From: Frankiales bacterium
GTDB taxonomy: Bacteria; Actinomycetota; Actinomycetes; Mycobacteriales; SCTD01
DNA: 64,000 nucleotides
NCBI GenBank assembly: GCA_025965475.1
Contig: JAOPWV010000069.1
Location: 1 to 64,000, forward strand
Reading direction: 5' to 3'
Position numbers and translations under genes: made by a program. Positions 44,782-54,038 of the stretch are shown here, piece after piece. The notes under the pieces are model-generated. The model was not told where the DNA came from and did no database searches. It worked only from the letters and a program-made list of their open reading frames with translations. The first letter of the stretch is position 1. Each line of letters starts with the position of its first letter.

Positions 44782-46521
44782 ATGACACACGGGGTCTCCC
44801 GCCGTACTTTCAGTGCGGGCCCCGTCGCGTCCGCTCCCGTGCGGAACCCGGCTGAGGTAGGGACGCCGATGACAGCAGCGACTCGCGCCGGCACGTCCAG
44901 CGACGAAACCGGGCTGCGCAGAAGCATCGGCCTCTGGGGCCTGATGTTCGTCTCACTCGGCTCGATCATCGGCTCCGGCTGGCTGCTGGGTGCCCTCGGG
45001 GCGGCCAAGTCCGCGGGACCGGCCTCCCTGCTCTCCTGGCTACTCGCCGGCGCCATGCTCGGGGTACTCGCTCTCATCCATGCCGAGCTCGGGGCGGCGT
45101 ACCCGGTGGCGGGCGGTACGGCGCGGTTCCCGTACTTCGCCTTCGGCGCCCTGGCCGGTTTCACCGCGGGCTGGGCCGCATGGCTCCAGGCCGTGACGAT
45201 CGCACCGATCGAGGTCGAGGCGAGCATCCAGTATCTCAGCAACACGAGCTGGGCGAAGCAGCATCTGGTGATGCTGCACCCCAACGGCACCCTGAACCTG
45301 ACCGGCCTGCTCGTCGCCACCGTGCTCATGCTGCTGTTCACGATCATCAACCTGGCCGGCGCCAAGCTGCTGTCCGACAGCAACGCGGCGATGGTCATCT
45401 GGAAGACCGCGGTGCCGGTCCTCACCATCGTGGTGCTGCTGACCCTGTCATTCCACGCCTCGAACTTCCACGCGGGCGGCGGGTTCGCTCCCTATGGTGC
45501 GCACGGGATCTTCGCGGCCCTTCCGGCCGGCGTGGTCTTCGCCCTCCAGGGCTTCGAGCAGGCCATCCAGATGGGCGGCGAGGCACGCAACCCCCAGCGC
45601 GACATCTCCCGGGCGGTCATCAGCGCCATGCTGATCGGCACCGCCATCTACATCCTGCTCGAGGTGGCGTTCATCGCCGGCCTCTCGCCGGCGAACCTCA
45701 CCCACGGGTGGGCGAACCCCGTTCAGCCCGGCGACTTCGGCCCGTACGCCACCATCGCCGCCGCGGCCGGTGCGGCCTGGTTGGCCAGCCTGCTCTACAT
45801 CGACGCCTTCATCTCGCCCGCCGGGACGGGCCTGGTCTACGTCGGCACGTCGGCCCGCCTCTCCTACGCCCTCGGCGAGGAGGAGGTTCTCCCGGAAGCA
45901 CTGACCAAGCTCAACAGGCGCGGCGTCCCGGTGTACTCGATCCTGCTGGCCTTCGTCGTCGGCGAACTCGCCTTCCTGCCGTTCCCCAGCTGGCAGTCCC
46001 TGGTCGGCCTCGTCACCTCCGCGACCGCGATCATGTATGCCTTCGCCCCGGTCTCCCTGGCCGCCCTGAACCTGCGCGACCCGGACCGGCCGCGTCCCTA
46101 CCGGATGCCCTTCCCCCGGGTCCTGGCGCCGGTGGGCTTCGTCTCGGCGAACCTGATCATCTACTGGAGCGGCTTCGAGGCCACCTGGAAGATCCTGGCC
46201 GCCATCTTCGTCGGACGGGTCCTTTTCGAGATCGCGCTGCACCAGCAGCATGACGTGCGGCGCAAGGACGTCGACTGGCGCGCGGCGTCCTGGATCTGGC
46301 CGTGGCTCATCGGCCTGATGCTGATCGGCCTCATCGGCCGGTACGGCCGCGGCTCGGAGCACGTCCTGCCGAACTGGATCGACCTCGTCGTCGTCGTCGT
46401 GTTCGCCGTCGTCATCTTCTACTACGCCGTCAGCGTCGCGATGAGTCCGGAACAGGTCGGCCACGCGGTCGCGGTGGAGGAACGCCGGTTGGCCGAGGCG
46501 CCCGCGATCACGACCGCCTAG
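44782..46521 (+). CDS. APC family amino acid/polyamine permease
   Basis: A 579-aa polytopic transporter. First helix LRRSIGLWGLMFVSLGSIIGSGWLLGAL contains the APC substrate motif GSIIGSGW; further helices follow (AAYPVAGGTARFPYFAFG, VVFALQGFEQAIQMGGEARNPQRD). The last third (VDWRAASWIWPWLIG and beyond) is longer than a standard APC. ATG at 44782 or at 44869 are both possible; the second follows the polar leader and is nearer the conserved start. Imports an amino acid or amine; which one is unknown. Confidence 0.87.
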   Translation: MTHGVSRRTFSAGPVASAPVRNPAEVGTPMTAATRAGTSSDETGLRRSIGLWGLMFVSLGSIIGSGWLLGALGAAKSAGPASLLSWLLAGAMLGVLALIHAELGAAYPVAGGTARFPYFAFGALAGFTAGWAAWLQAVTIAPIEVEASIQYLSNTSWAKQHLVMLHPNGTLNLTGLLVATVLMLLFTIINLAGAKLLSDSNAAMVIWKTAVPVLTIVVLLTLSFHASNFHAGGGFAPYGAHGIFAALPAGVVFALQGFEQAIQMGGEARNPQRDISRAVISAMLIGTAIYILLEVAFIAGLSPANLTHGWANPVQPGDFGPYATIAAAAGAAWLASLLYIDAFISPAGTGLVYVGTSARLSYALGEEEVLPEALTKLNRRGVPVYSILLAFVVGELAFLPFPSWQSLVGLVTSATAIMYAFAPVSLAALNLRDPDRPRPYRMPFPRVLAPVGFVSANLIIYWSGFEATWKILAAIFVGRVLFEIALHQQHDVRRKDVDWRAASWIWPWLIGLMLIGLIGRYGRGSEHVLPNWIDLVVVVVFAVVIFYYAVSVAMSPEQVGHAVAVEERRLAEAPAITTA

Positions 46522-46536
46522 GGCGTTCCGATGCAA

Positions 46537-46553
46537 CCGGTGAGGCTCACCGG
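46537..46553. terminator. Bidirectional hairpin between the APC permease and methyltransferase genes
   Basis: CCGGTGA-GGC-TCACCGG, a perfect 7-bp stem with a 3-base loop, in the 35-bp gap between two convergent genes. Confidence 0.65.
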
Positions 46554-46556
46554 GCG

Positions 46557-47402
46557 TCAGGGGCGACGCGCCGCCCAGGCGGTCCGGCTGCCGCGGACCG
46601 TCAGGTCGCGGCGGCGCATGAGGCCGTCCTGGTTGTCGTCCGCCAGGAGGTGGTCGAGGGTGATCCGGTCCTCGGCGGTCAGCCGGCCGTCGAGGGCGGA
46701 GCGCAGGTGACTCAGGTAGGCATGCGCGTAGCGCCCGGTGCTCGGCGCCGGGCTCACCTCGAGGGCGAAGGTGCGCTGCTCCACGATCGCGAACCCGGCT
46801 CGCTCCAGGTGCGGCCGCCAGTCCGGGTGCACGTTCCCGTTCGCCTGCCCCGCGGCCCCATGGAGACGTGACTCCAGGCCGGGTCGGCCCAGCCCGACGT
46901 CGTCGGGCAGGAAGCGTGGGAGGGCGTCCATCTCGATGACCACCAGCAGGCCGCCTGGATCGAGCGCGGCGTAGATGTCGCGGAACACGCGGTCCGGGTC
47001 GGTGACCTCGTGCAACGACAGCGCCGCCCACACGATGTCCACCCCACCGTCCACCGGGCCGATCTCGGGCCATGCGTCGTCCAGGTCGGCCTGCACGACG
47101 CGCAGCCGGTCAGCCAGCCCCTGCTCGAGCGCTGCCGCCCGGATGCGCTCGAGCATCAACGCCGACCGGTCGATCGCGACCACGTCGGAGGCCGGGAACC
47201 GACGCGCGAGCGCGCGGCTGCCGGTCCCCGTTCCCGCGCCCACGTCGACGACCGTGCGCGGAACGACCCGAGCGTGCTCCGCGGCCCACCCGGTCATCTG
47301 GTCCAGGTACGAGCCGAGCACCTCAGCGTCGAGGTCCAGCAGCTCCACCAGCACCGCCTCGTCCTGGTGTGCCTGCGCGCCGTGGTGCGGGTGCTCTGTC
47401 AT
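46557..47402 (-). CDS. SAM-dependent methyltransferase, class I
   Basis: A 281-aa Rossmann methyltransferase: motif I TVVDVGAGTGTGSRALARRF near residue 50, the acidic VVAIDRS at the end of strand 2, VQADLDDAWPE and IVWAALSLHEVTDPDRVFRD (motif IV and post IV). An N-terminal HPHHGAQAHQDE stretch is histidine-rich. Divergent from the XRE-cupin gene with only 47 bp between starts, so both are probably controlled together. Substrate unknown. Confidence 0.87.
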   Translation of the reverse strand: MTEHPHHGAQAHQDEAVLVELLDLDAEVLGSYLDQMTGWAAEHARVVPRTVVDVGAGTGTGSRALARRFPASDVVAIDRSALMLERIRAAALEQGLADRLRVVQADLDDAWPEIGPVDGGVDIVWAALSLHEVTDPDRVFRDIYAALDPGGLLVVIEMDALPRFLPDDVGLGRPGLESRLHGAAGQANGNVHPDWRPHLERAGFAIVEQRTFALEVSPAPSTGRYAHAYLSHLRSALDGRLTAEDRITLDHLLADDNQDGLMRRRDLTVRGSRTAWAARRP

Positions 47403-47436
47403 GCCGCCACGCTAGGCCTTCCATGCGTACAAGACA

Positions 47437-47460
47437 TAGACTCTTGCGCATGACGCAAGA
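47437..47460 (+). promoter_or_regulatory. Leaderless -10 box and palindrome over the XRE-cupin start codon
   Basis: TAGACT (47437-47442) ends seven bases before the ATG at 47450. TCTTGCG (47442-47448) and CGCAAGA (47454-47460) form a perfect inverted repeat around CATGA, so the initiation codon sits in the centre of a likely autoregulatory operator. Confidence 0.6.
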
Positions 47461-48037
47461 ACTCGCCCTGGACAGCCTGATCCGCCAGCGCATCCGCGGG
47501 TTGCGCCTGGCTCGCGGCTGGTCGCTGGAGTCGCTGGCCGCCCGCTGCTTTCTCAGCGCTTCCACTCTGAGCCGCATCGAGACCGGGCACCGCAGGATCG
47601 CTCTCGATCAGCTGGTCCCCATCGCCCGGGCCCTCGGCACCACGCTCGATCAACTCGTCGAGTCGGCCGACGACGAGGACGTGGTGATCCGGCCGCAGCC
47701 CGAGCACATGCGGGGGCTGACGACCTGGCTCCTGTCTCGCGAAGGCGCTGTCCATGGCGTGACCGTGGCGAAGATGCGCATCACCGCCGAACGACCGACC
47801 GGACCGGAACAGCGGGGGGTGCACCCCGGCCGTGACTGGTTCACCGTTCTGTCCGGCACAGCGCGCCTGCACCTGGGCGAGCGGACCATCCTGGTCCGGC
47901 CGGGCGACGCGGCCGAGTTCTCGACCATGGTCCCGCACACCATCGGAGCTCACGACGGTCCGGTGGAGATACTCACGATCCTCGACCACGACGGCGACCG
48001 AGCCCACCTGCACGCCATGGACGCTCTCCAGCCTTGA
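47450..48037 (+). CDS. XRE-family regulator with C-terminal cupin domain
   Basis: A 195-aa regulator: helix-turn-helix (residues 10-68, LRLARGWSLESLAARCFLSA, then STLSRIETGHRRIALDQL) and a cupin domain (GVHPGRDWFTVLSGTARLHL, then VRPGDAAEFSTMVPHTIGAH). Probably leaderless. With the divergent methyltransferase it forms a small regulon; a methyl-group acceptor or toxic small molecule could be the ligand. Confidence 0.87.
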   Translation: MTQELALDSLIRQRIRGLRLARGWSLESLAARCFLSASTLSRIETGHRRIALDQLVPIARALGTTLDQLVESADDEDVVIRPQPEHMRGLTTWLLSREGAVHGVTVAKMRITAERPTGPEQRGVHPGRDWFTVLSGTARLHLGERTILVRPGDAAEFSTMVPHTIGAHDGPVEILTILDHDGDRAHLHAMDALQP

Positions 48038-48120
48038 TGCCGGTCGGCAGCAGCTGGACGCCGGTTTCGGCACGTCGGCCCTCCGCTGTTCGGTGGACCT
48101 CCGGCGGGTAACCGGCTGAC

Positions 48121-48426
48121 ATGGCAGACAACGGCACGAGCAAGACGACGACCGACCACGACGAGATCCGCCGCTGGGTCGAGGAGCGGGGCGGCCGACC
48201 GGCACGGGTGAAGGGCACCGACCGCGGCGGCGACGACGTGGGCATCCTGCGGATCGACTTCCCCGGGGTGGGCGCCGAGGAGGAGTCCCTGGACCCGATC
48301 TCGTGGGACGAGTTCTTCAAGGAGTTCGACGAGAAGCAGCTGGCGTTCCTGTATCAGGAGCGGACGGCCGACGGTCAGATAAGCCGGTTCAACAAGTTCG
48401 TGAGGCGGGACGCCGCGAAGAGTTGA
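48121..48426 (+). CDS. Conserved hypothetical protein
   Basis: A 101-aa acidic soluble protein with TDHDEIRRWVEERGGRPARV, GILRIDFPGVGAEEESLDPI, SWDEFFKEFDEKQLAFLYQE and a C-terminal SRFNKFV. The same pattern is familiar from small proteins of unknown function in many soil bacteria. Convergent with the formate dehydrogenase gene (10-bp gap). Confidence 0.8.
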   Translation: MADNGTSKTTTDHDEIRRWVEERGGRPARVKGTDRGGDDVGILRIDFPGVGAEEESLDPISWDEFFKEFDEKQLAFLYQERTADGQISRFNKFVRRDAAKS

Positions 48427-48436
48427 TGCGGCCGGC

Positions 48437-51400
48437 TCAGGACCCCTGCGGGTCCGCGGCACCCGCGGGCACCCCCGTCGCCAGCGTGACGTGGGCGCGA
48501 CGGCGATAGCCGGCGACGTACTCCAGGAGCGCCGGGCCACGGGGACGACGGCCGGGCCGGACGTCACAGGTGAGGACCTTGGTGTCCTGGATCAGCACGT
48601 TCGGCTCGAGCGCGATCCCGAACAGGTCGTTGACGACGTCGCCGGTCACCAGGCCGGTGTGGCCCCAGTGGTACGGCATCCAGATCTGGTGCACGACCCG
48701 GTCCTGCACCCGCAGCGGCACGAGGCGGTCGGTGACGACCACGCGCGCCTCCACCGCGGTCCGGCTCGTCACCACATGGCCCCAGCCCAGGTGCTGCAGC
48801 CCCCGCTCCGCGGCCAGTTCGGGCGAGACCTCCATGAACAGCTGCGGCTGGAGCTCCGACAGGTACGGCAGCCACCGGCTCATCCCGCCTGCCGTGTGGT
48901 GCTCGGTCAGCCGGGAGGTCGTCATCACGTAGGGGAAGACATCCCCGAACGGCTCGGGCGGCGACGGGTTCGACGGGTTGTCCGGCCGGGGGTAGACGAT
49001 GCGCGTCGGGTTGCTCTGCTGTCCGTAGAGGAGGTTACGGACCGGCGACTCGTGCGGCTCGTAGTGCGTCGGCATCGGTCCGTCCAGCAGGCCTCGCGGC
49101 GCGAACAGCCAGCCCTTGCCGTCCGCCTGCATGATGAACGGGTCGTCGCCCCGCAGCGCCGCCGGCCCCACGGCGTCCGGGGGCGGTACGTACGTCGGCG
49201 GCTTGGTGCGCTCGAAGTCCGGCACGTCCTCCCCGGTCCACTCCCCGCGCTCCTCGTCCCACCAGACGCAGGCCTTGCCCTCACTCCACGGCCTGCCCTG
49301 CGGGTCCGCCGAGGCCCGGTTGTAGAGGATCCGTCGGTTGTACGGCCAGACCCACCCCCACTCGAGGGCGTAGAAGGTCTGCTCGTCGCGTGGCCGGCGC
49401 CGTGCCGCCTGGTTGACCCCGCCGGCGTAGACGCCGCTGTAGATCCAGCATCCGCACGAGGTCGACCCGTCCGCCTTGAGGTCCATGTAGCCGTCGACGA
49501 GCCGGCCCGTGGTGAGGTCCGAACCGTTGATGTGCCGCAGGACGTCCTGCCCGGAGGGCTCGTCCCCGTCCACCTCGTAGTCCCAGGCGAGGTCGAGCAG
49601 CGGACGGTCGCGGTCGTCCGTCGAGGCGGCCAGCCGATCCTTCAGGAGCCGTCCCAGGTGGTAGAAGAACCACAGCTCCGAGCGCTGGTCCCCCTTGGGC
49701 TCGAGCGCCTTGTCCCGCCACTGCAGCATCCGCTGCGTGTTGGTGAACGTGCCCTCTTTCTCGACGTGCGAGGCAGCCGGGAAGAAGAAGACCTCGGTGC
49801 GGCACTGCTCCGGCACAAGCTCGCCGGTCTCCACCTCGGGCCCGTCCTTCCAGAACTCCGCGCTCTCGATCATCGCGAGATCGCGCACCACGAGCCAGTC
49901 GAGGTTCGCCATGCCGAGCCGCTGGAGCCGGCCGTTCGCCGAGCCGACAGCCGGGTTCTGCCCGAGCAGGAAGTAGCCGTAGACCGTCCCGTCGACCATG
50001 TCCATCGCGGTCCGGTACGTCCCGTGGTCGCCGGTGATCTTCGGGAGGTAGTCGAAGCAGAAGTCGTTGTCCTTGGTCGCGGCATCCCCCCAGTACTCCT
50101 TGAGCAGGGAGACGATGTAGGTGTCGGCGTTGCGCCAGAACCCCTTCTGCTTGTCCGCACGGATGCTGTCGATGTAGCTGGTGAGGTCCCTGTGCGACGT
50201 CCCGACCGGCATCGGCAGATACCCGGGCAGCAGGTTGTAGAGCGTCGGAATGTCCGTGGAGCCCTGGATGCTGGCGTGGCCGCGCATCGCCATGATCCCG
50301 CCGCCCGGCCGGCCGATCTGCCCGAGGAGCAGTTGGATGATCGACGCGGCGCGGATGAACTGCGCACCCAGGCTGTGCTGCGTCCAGCCCACCGCGTACA
50401 CGACCGCCGACGTCCGCTCCCGCCCCGAGTTGCGGGTCCACGCCTCACAGACCTGGGCGAACAATTCCGGAGGCGTGCCGCAGATCTGCTCCACCACCTC
50501 GGGCGTGTACCGCGCGAAGTGCCGCTTGAGCACCTGGTAGACGCAGCGTGGATCCTGCAGCGTCGGATCGGCCGGAATGTCGCCGGTCACGTCCTCCAGC
50601 ACCGGTCCGCCGGCTCCGTGCTGGTGGCCGGTGGCCAGCTCCCGCGCCTCCTCCGGCGAGGTGTCCCCGACGTCCGCTGCCGGGACGCCCGCGTACTGCC
50701 AGGTCGCCGTGTCGTACGCCCTCGTCTGCGGATCGAAGCCGCTGAACAGCCCGTCGAGATCCTCGGTGTCCCGGTAGTCCTCGTTCAGCAGGAACGACGC
50801 GTTCGTGTACGGCAGCACGTACTCGCGGAAGGCGAGGTCGTTGGTCAGGATGTGGTTGATCACCCCGCCGAGGAACGCGATGTCGGTGCCGGCGCGCAGC
50901 GGGACGAACTGATGGGCCAGTGCGCTGGTACGGGTGAACCGCGGATCGATGTGGATGACGGTGGCGCCGCGGTTCTTCGCCTCCACGACCCACTGGAAGC
51001 CGACCGGGTGCGCCTCGGCCATGTTCGAGCCCATGATGATGATGCAGTCGGACTTCGACAGGTCCTGCTGGTAGTCGGTGGCGCCGCCGCGCCCGAACGA
51101 GGTGCCCAGACCGGGCACGGTGGCGGAGTGTCATATGCGCGCCTGGTTCTCGATCTGCACGGCGCCCAGCGCGGTGAACAACTTCTTGATGAGGTAGTTC
51201 TCCTCGTTGTCCAGGGTGGCTCCGCCGAGGCTGGCTATGCCCATCGTCCGGCGCACCCGGTGGCCGTGCTCGTCGATGTCCTGCCACCCCTTGCGCCGGG
51301 CGTCGAGGACCCGGTCGGCGACCATGCCCATGGCGTCGTCGAGACCGAGTTCGCGCCAGGAAGTGCCGTACGGCGGCCGGTACAGCACTTTCTGCTCGCG

Positions 51401-51700
51401 CTGCGGGCCGGTCACCAGCTGCTTGCTCGCCGAGCCCTTCGGGCACAGGCGCCCGCGGGAGATCGGGCTCTCGGGGTTGCCCTCGATCTGGATGACCTGC
51501 TCGTCCCGGACGAAGACCCGCTGGGCGCAGCCGACCGCGCAGTACGGGCAGACGGAGCCGGCCTCGATGTCCGCGGTCGCGATGCGGGGCCGCACCCCGG
51601 CGTAGCGCGGCGACTGCACTGCCCGTCCGCGGGCCAGTGGGTCGGGTGAGGTGAGCTGCCGGTAGACCGGCCACCGCTCGACCCACTCCCGAACGCCCAC
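48437..51700 (-). CDS. Selenocysteine-containing formate dehydrogenase, alpha subunit (in-frame UGA at 51131-51133)
   Basis: A 1087-aa Mo/W-bis-MGD enzyme of the FdnG/FdoG group oxidising formate to CO2. The [4Fe-4S] site is C51, C54, C58 and C86 (CPYCAVGC, later GRLCPKG). The reading frame is interrupted by a single TGA at codon 190, flanked by IENQARI and HSATVPGLGTSFGRGGATD. This is the family's active-site position, where selenocysteine or cysteine binds the metal, and a SECIS-like hairpin follows. Later blocks GFDPQTRAYDTATWQYAG, GGGIMAMRGHASIQG, AVGSANGRLQRLG and a C-terminal molybdopterin-dinucleotide domain agree. GTG at 51700 has GGAGG six bases upstream. No twin-arginine signal, so probably cytosolic. 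No beta or gamma subunit genes adjoin it. Confidence 0.92.
51102..51133 (-). promoter_or_regulatory. Bacterial SECIS-like hairpin after the UGA codon
   Basis: On the minus strand the UGA is followed after 12 bases by GTGCCC-GGTCT-GGGCAC: a perfect 6-bp stem with a 5-base loop GGUCU. Distance and a GGUCU-type apical loop match the element bound by SelB in formate dehydrogenase mRNAs. It lies wholly within the coding sequence, as bacterial SECIS elements do. Confidence 0.85.
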
Positions 51701-51781
51701 GCCGCACCTCCGTCCTCCGGCGCTACCCCCGTCGACGTGACACAACCGGCGCTGTCCGAGGCGTGATCACAGGCCTAGCGT

Positions 51782-52762
51782 GTGACCGTGGACGACGACG
51801 GCCGGGACGCTCCGCCCGACCTGCAGGCCGCGAGCAGCCGCACGATCATCGTCGCCGGCGCGGCCAACCTGGCCATCGCTGTGGCGAAGATGATCGCCGC
51901 CGTCATCAGCGGCTCGGCGGCGATGCTGTCGGAGGCGGCGCACTCGCTGGCGGACACGGTGACCGAGATACTGCTGTACGTCGCCCTGCGCCGGGGGCAT
52001 CGGCCCGCCGATGACCGGCACCCCCTCGGCCACGGCCGGGAGGCGTACCTGTGGGCGCTGCTGGCCGCCTTGGCCACCTTCACCTTGGGCGCCGGGGTCT
52101 CGATATCCCAGGGCATCGCGAAGCTGAGGGAGCACGCCGAGGCCGGCGACCCGACGATCGCGTTCGTCGTCCTCGCGGTTGCCTTCGTCATCGAGAGCGT
52201 GTCCCTGACCCAGGCGGTGACGCAGATCCGCCGCAGATCGAGGCGCTGGCGGATGAGCCCGTTGACGTACCTGCGGGTGACGACGGACACCACGGTCAAG
52301 GCCGTCGCCTTCGAGGACAGCGCGGCTCTGGTCGGTCTCCTGCTGGCGGCCGCCGGCCTGTCCCTGACCCACGCGACCGGCAGCCCCGTGTGGGACGGCC
52401 TGGCCTCCATCGGGATCGGGCTGCTGCTCGTCGTCGTCGCCGTGGCGCTGGTCATGGCGAACTCGGCACTGCTGGTCGGGCGATCCGCGCTGCCCCAGAT
52501 CGAACAGGCCCTGCGGGCGGACCTGGAGGCGCTGCCCGAGGTCCTCAGCGTCCCGCTGCTCCTGACCAGTGTGCTGGGACCCGAACAGCTGATGGTCGGG
52601 GCGAAGGTCGAGTTCGCCGACCACCTCACGGCGGACGACATCGAGCGGGTCGCCGACGAGGCCGAACGGCAGTTCACCAGCCGGTACCCGGGGATCAAGC
52701 TGGTCTTCCTGGACCCCACGCGGCGCCGCTCCACCGCGCGGCCGGACGGTCCGTGCGCGTAA
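51782..52762 (+). CDS. Cation diffusion facilitator family transporter
   Basis: A 326-aa CDF efflux protein for divalent metals. Membrane part: MLSEAAHSLADTVTEILLYV carries the H-x3-D metal-site motif of helix 2 (Zn/Fe/Mn group), DDRHPLGHGREAYLWALLAA is the next conserved block, and DGLASIGIG holds the second-site aspartate. The cytosolic C-terminal domain (about 240-310) has VEFADHLTADDIERVADE. GTG start. Divergent from the formate dehydrogenase with 81 bp between starts. Confidence 0.9.
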   Translation: MTVDDDGRDAPPDLQAASSRTIIVAGAANLAIAVAKMIAAVISGSAAMLSEAAHSLADTVTEILLYVALRRGHRPADDRHPLGHGREAYLWALLAALATFTLGAGVSISQGIAKLREHAEAGDPTIAFVVLAVAFVIESVSLTQAVTQIRRRSRRWRMSPLTYLRVTTDTTVKAVAFEDSAALVGLLLAAAGLSLTHATGSPVWDGLASIGIGLLLVVVAVALVMANSALLVGRSALPQIEQALRADLEALPEVLSVPLLLTSVLGPEQLMVGAKVEFADHLTADDIERVADEAERQFTSRYPGIKLVFLDPTRRRSTARPDGPCA

Positions 52763-52831
52763 CCGCTGGTGTGACGGACCATCACGGCGCATACTCGGAC
52801 GCACCAAAATCCGCCGCTGTGGGGGCGCCCC

Positions 52832-53530
52832 ATGTCGAGCTACGACATCCACCCGCCCGAGCTGGTCCCGATCCTCTCGCGAGGCAAGCATCGCAATCCC
52901 CGCAAGGGGGCGTGCTTCATGGAGATGGCCTCGTACCTCGCCGGTGAGCGCTGGAGCGATCATCCGGCGTGTACGCATCCGCTGCTCGGTGCGGTCGCAC
53001 GTCACGTCAACGACCGGACCACCGATGAAGGCCGTCAACGGCTCGTGGAGCTGATCCCGTCGGTGATCGGCCTCACCAGCAACGACCTGCATGTCGACGC
53101 CGCGATCGCTCTGCGCTGCGCGACGACGGCACTGCCCGTCGTCGCGGCCGAGCGCCAGCGGATCATGGCCGCCGCCGTCCTCGGGGCGATGCGCGTGCTC
53201 GCCGACCTCGACGGGCGGACCTCGGCCGCCATCGAGGAGCGGGGCCGCACGGCGCTGGCACAGGTGCCGCAGGCCGCCCGCTGGGCGCGGGACTTCACGT
53301 TCGAGATCAGAACCTCTCCCGTGGTGTTCCGCCGCGTCTCCGCGCCGACGATCGCGCACTACGCCGTCGAGGGCATCGCGCAGGCGTGTGTGCCCGAGCC
53401 GGACGAACTCCTGCGGGCTCTGCTCATCGGAGCCATCGCGGACGTCCGCGCGTGGGTGCAGACGGAGGACGTGCCCGCCGGGCCGCCCGTCCCGGCGCAG
53501 CCGGACCTCAGGGCGCGCGCGGCCCGCTGA
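52832..53530 (+). CDS. Conserved actinobacterial protein of unknown function
   Basis: A 232-aa, mostly helical protein with a distinctive N-terminus: ELVPILSRGKHRNPRKGACF, then MEMASYLAGERWSDHPACTH and PLLGAVARHVNDRTTDEGR, with conserved cysteines near 28 and 47. Known to me as a recurrent hypothetical family in actinobacteria. Start ATG 69 bp after the CDF gene. Confidence 0.8.
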   Translation: MSSYDIHPPELVPILSRGKHRNPRKGACFMEMASYLAGERWSDHPACTHPLLGAVARHVNDRTTDEGRQRLVELIPSVIGLTSNDLHVDAAIALRCATTALPVVAAERQRIMAAAVLGAMRVLADLDGRTSAAIEERGRTALAQVPQAARWARDFTFEIRTSPVVFRRVSAPTIAHYAVEGIAQACVPEPDELLRALLIGAIADVRAWVQTEDVPAGPPVPAQPDLRARAAR

Positions 53531-53568
53531 GCAGGGCCCGGCACCCGGCCTCGAGCCCGGAGTCCGTG

Positions 53569-53946
53569 ATGGCGGTGACGCTGCACCGGCCCGGGTACGA
53601 CCATGCCCGGCGGGTGATCGCTGCGGGCCGGGTGGTGCTCGACGACAGGGATGCATGGAGCGAGCATCAGCCGACCGCCGCTCAGGAGAACGCCTACCTC
53701 GAGGAGCACGGCTTCGCGGCGTACGGCAGGTGGCACCTGGGCGTCGACGACGCCGCCGCCGAGGACACCAAGGCGCGGTACCGCTTCCCGTACGGGGACT
53801 TCGAAGCGGTGCACCGGTGCGGCGTGCTCGCCGCCGAGGTCCGCGCGGGGCAGTACAAGCACGCGGACATCCAGGTCGCCGCCGCCCACCTGCACGGGAT
53901 GCTCGACGAGCTGATGGCGGCGAGACCGGGTTCAGGCGGCGGCTGA
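53569..53946 (+). CDS. Conserved hypothetical protein
   Basis: A 125-aa protein with HRPGYDHARRVIAAGRVVLDD, HLGVDDAAAEDTKARYRFPY and GDFEAVHRCGVLAAEVRAGQ. The whole length reads as one small domain; similar proteins occur widely in bacteria without assigned function. GGAG six bases before the ATG. A GTG one codon earlier is equally possible. Confidence 0.75.
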   Translation: MAVTLHRPGYDHARRVIAAGRVVLDDRDAWSEHQPTAAQENAYLEEHGFAAYGRWHLGVDDAAAEDTKARYRFPYGDFEAVHRCGVLAAEVRAGQYKHADIQVAAAHLHGMLDELMAARPGSGGG

Positions 53947-54038
53947 CCGGCGGGTTGACGCCACCGAGGCCGGGAAAGGACCGTCGCACCTGAGAGGACC
54001 GGAACCCTCGGAGCCCCGAGGGCCTCCAAGGAGGCGCA

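Noticed and set aside
51131-51133. Formate dehydrogenase as a nonsense-disrupted pseudogene
   Set aside because: The TGA lies exactly at the Sec/Cys position, family sequence continues in frame, and a SECIS-like hairpin follows; recoding explains it better than decay.
48491-51649. A 1052-codon open frame on the plus strand across the formate dehydrogenase gene
   Set aside because: It is antisense to a gene with clear family motifs and is kept open only by high third-position GC; its translation is low-complexity and Arg/Asp/His/Val-rich without domains.
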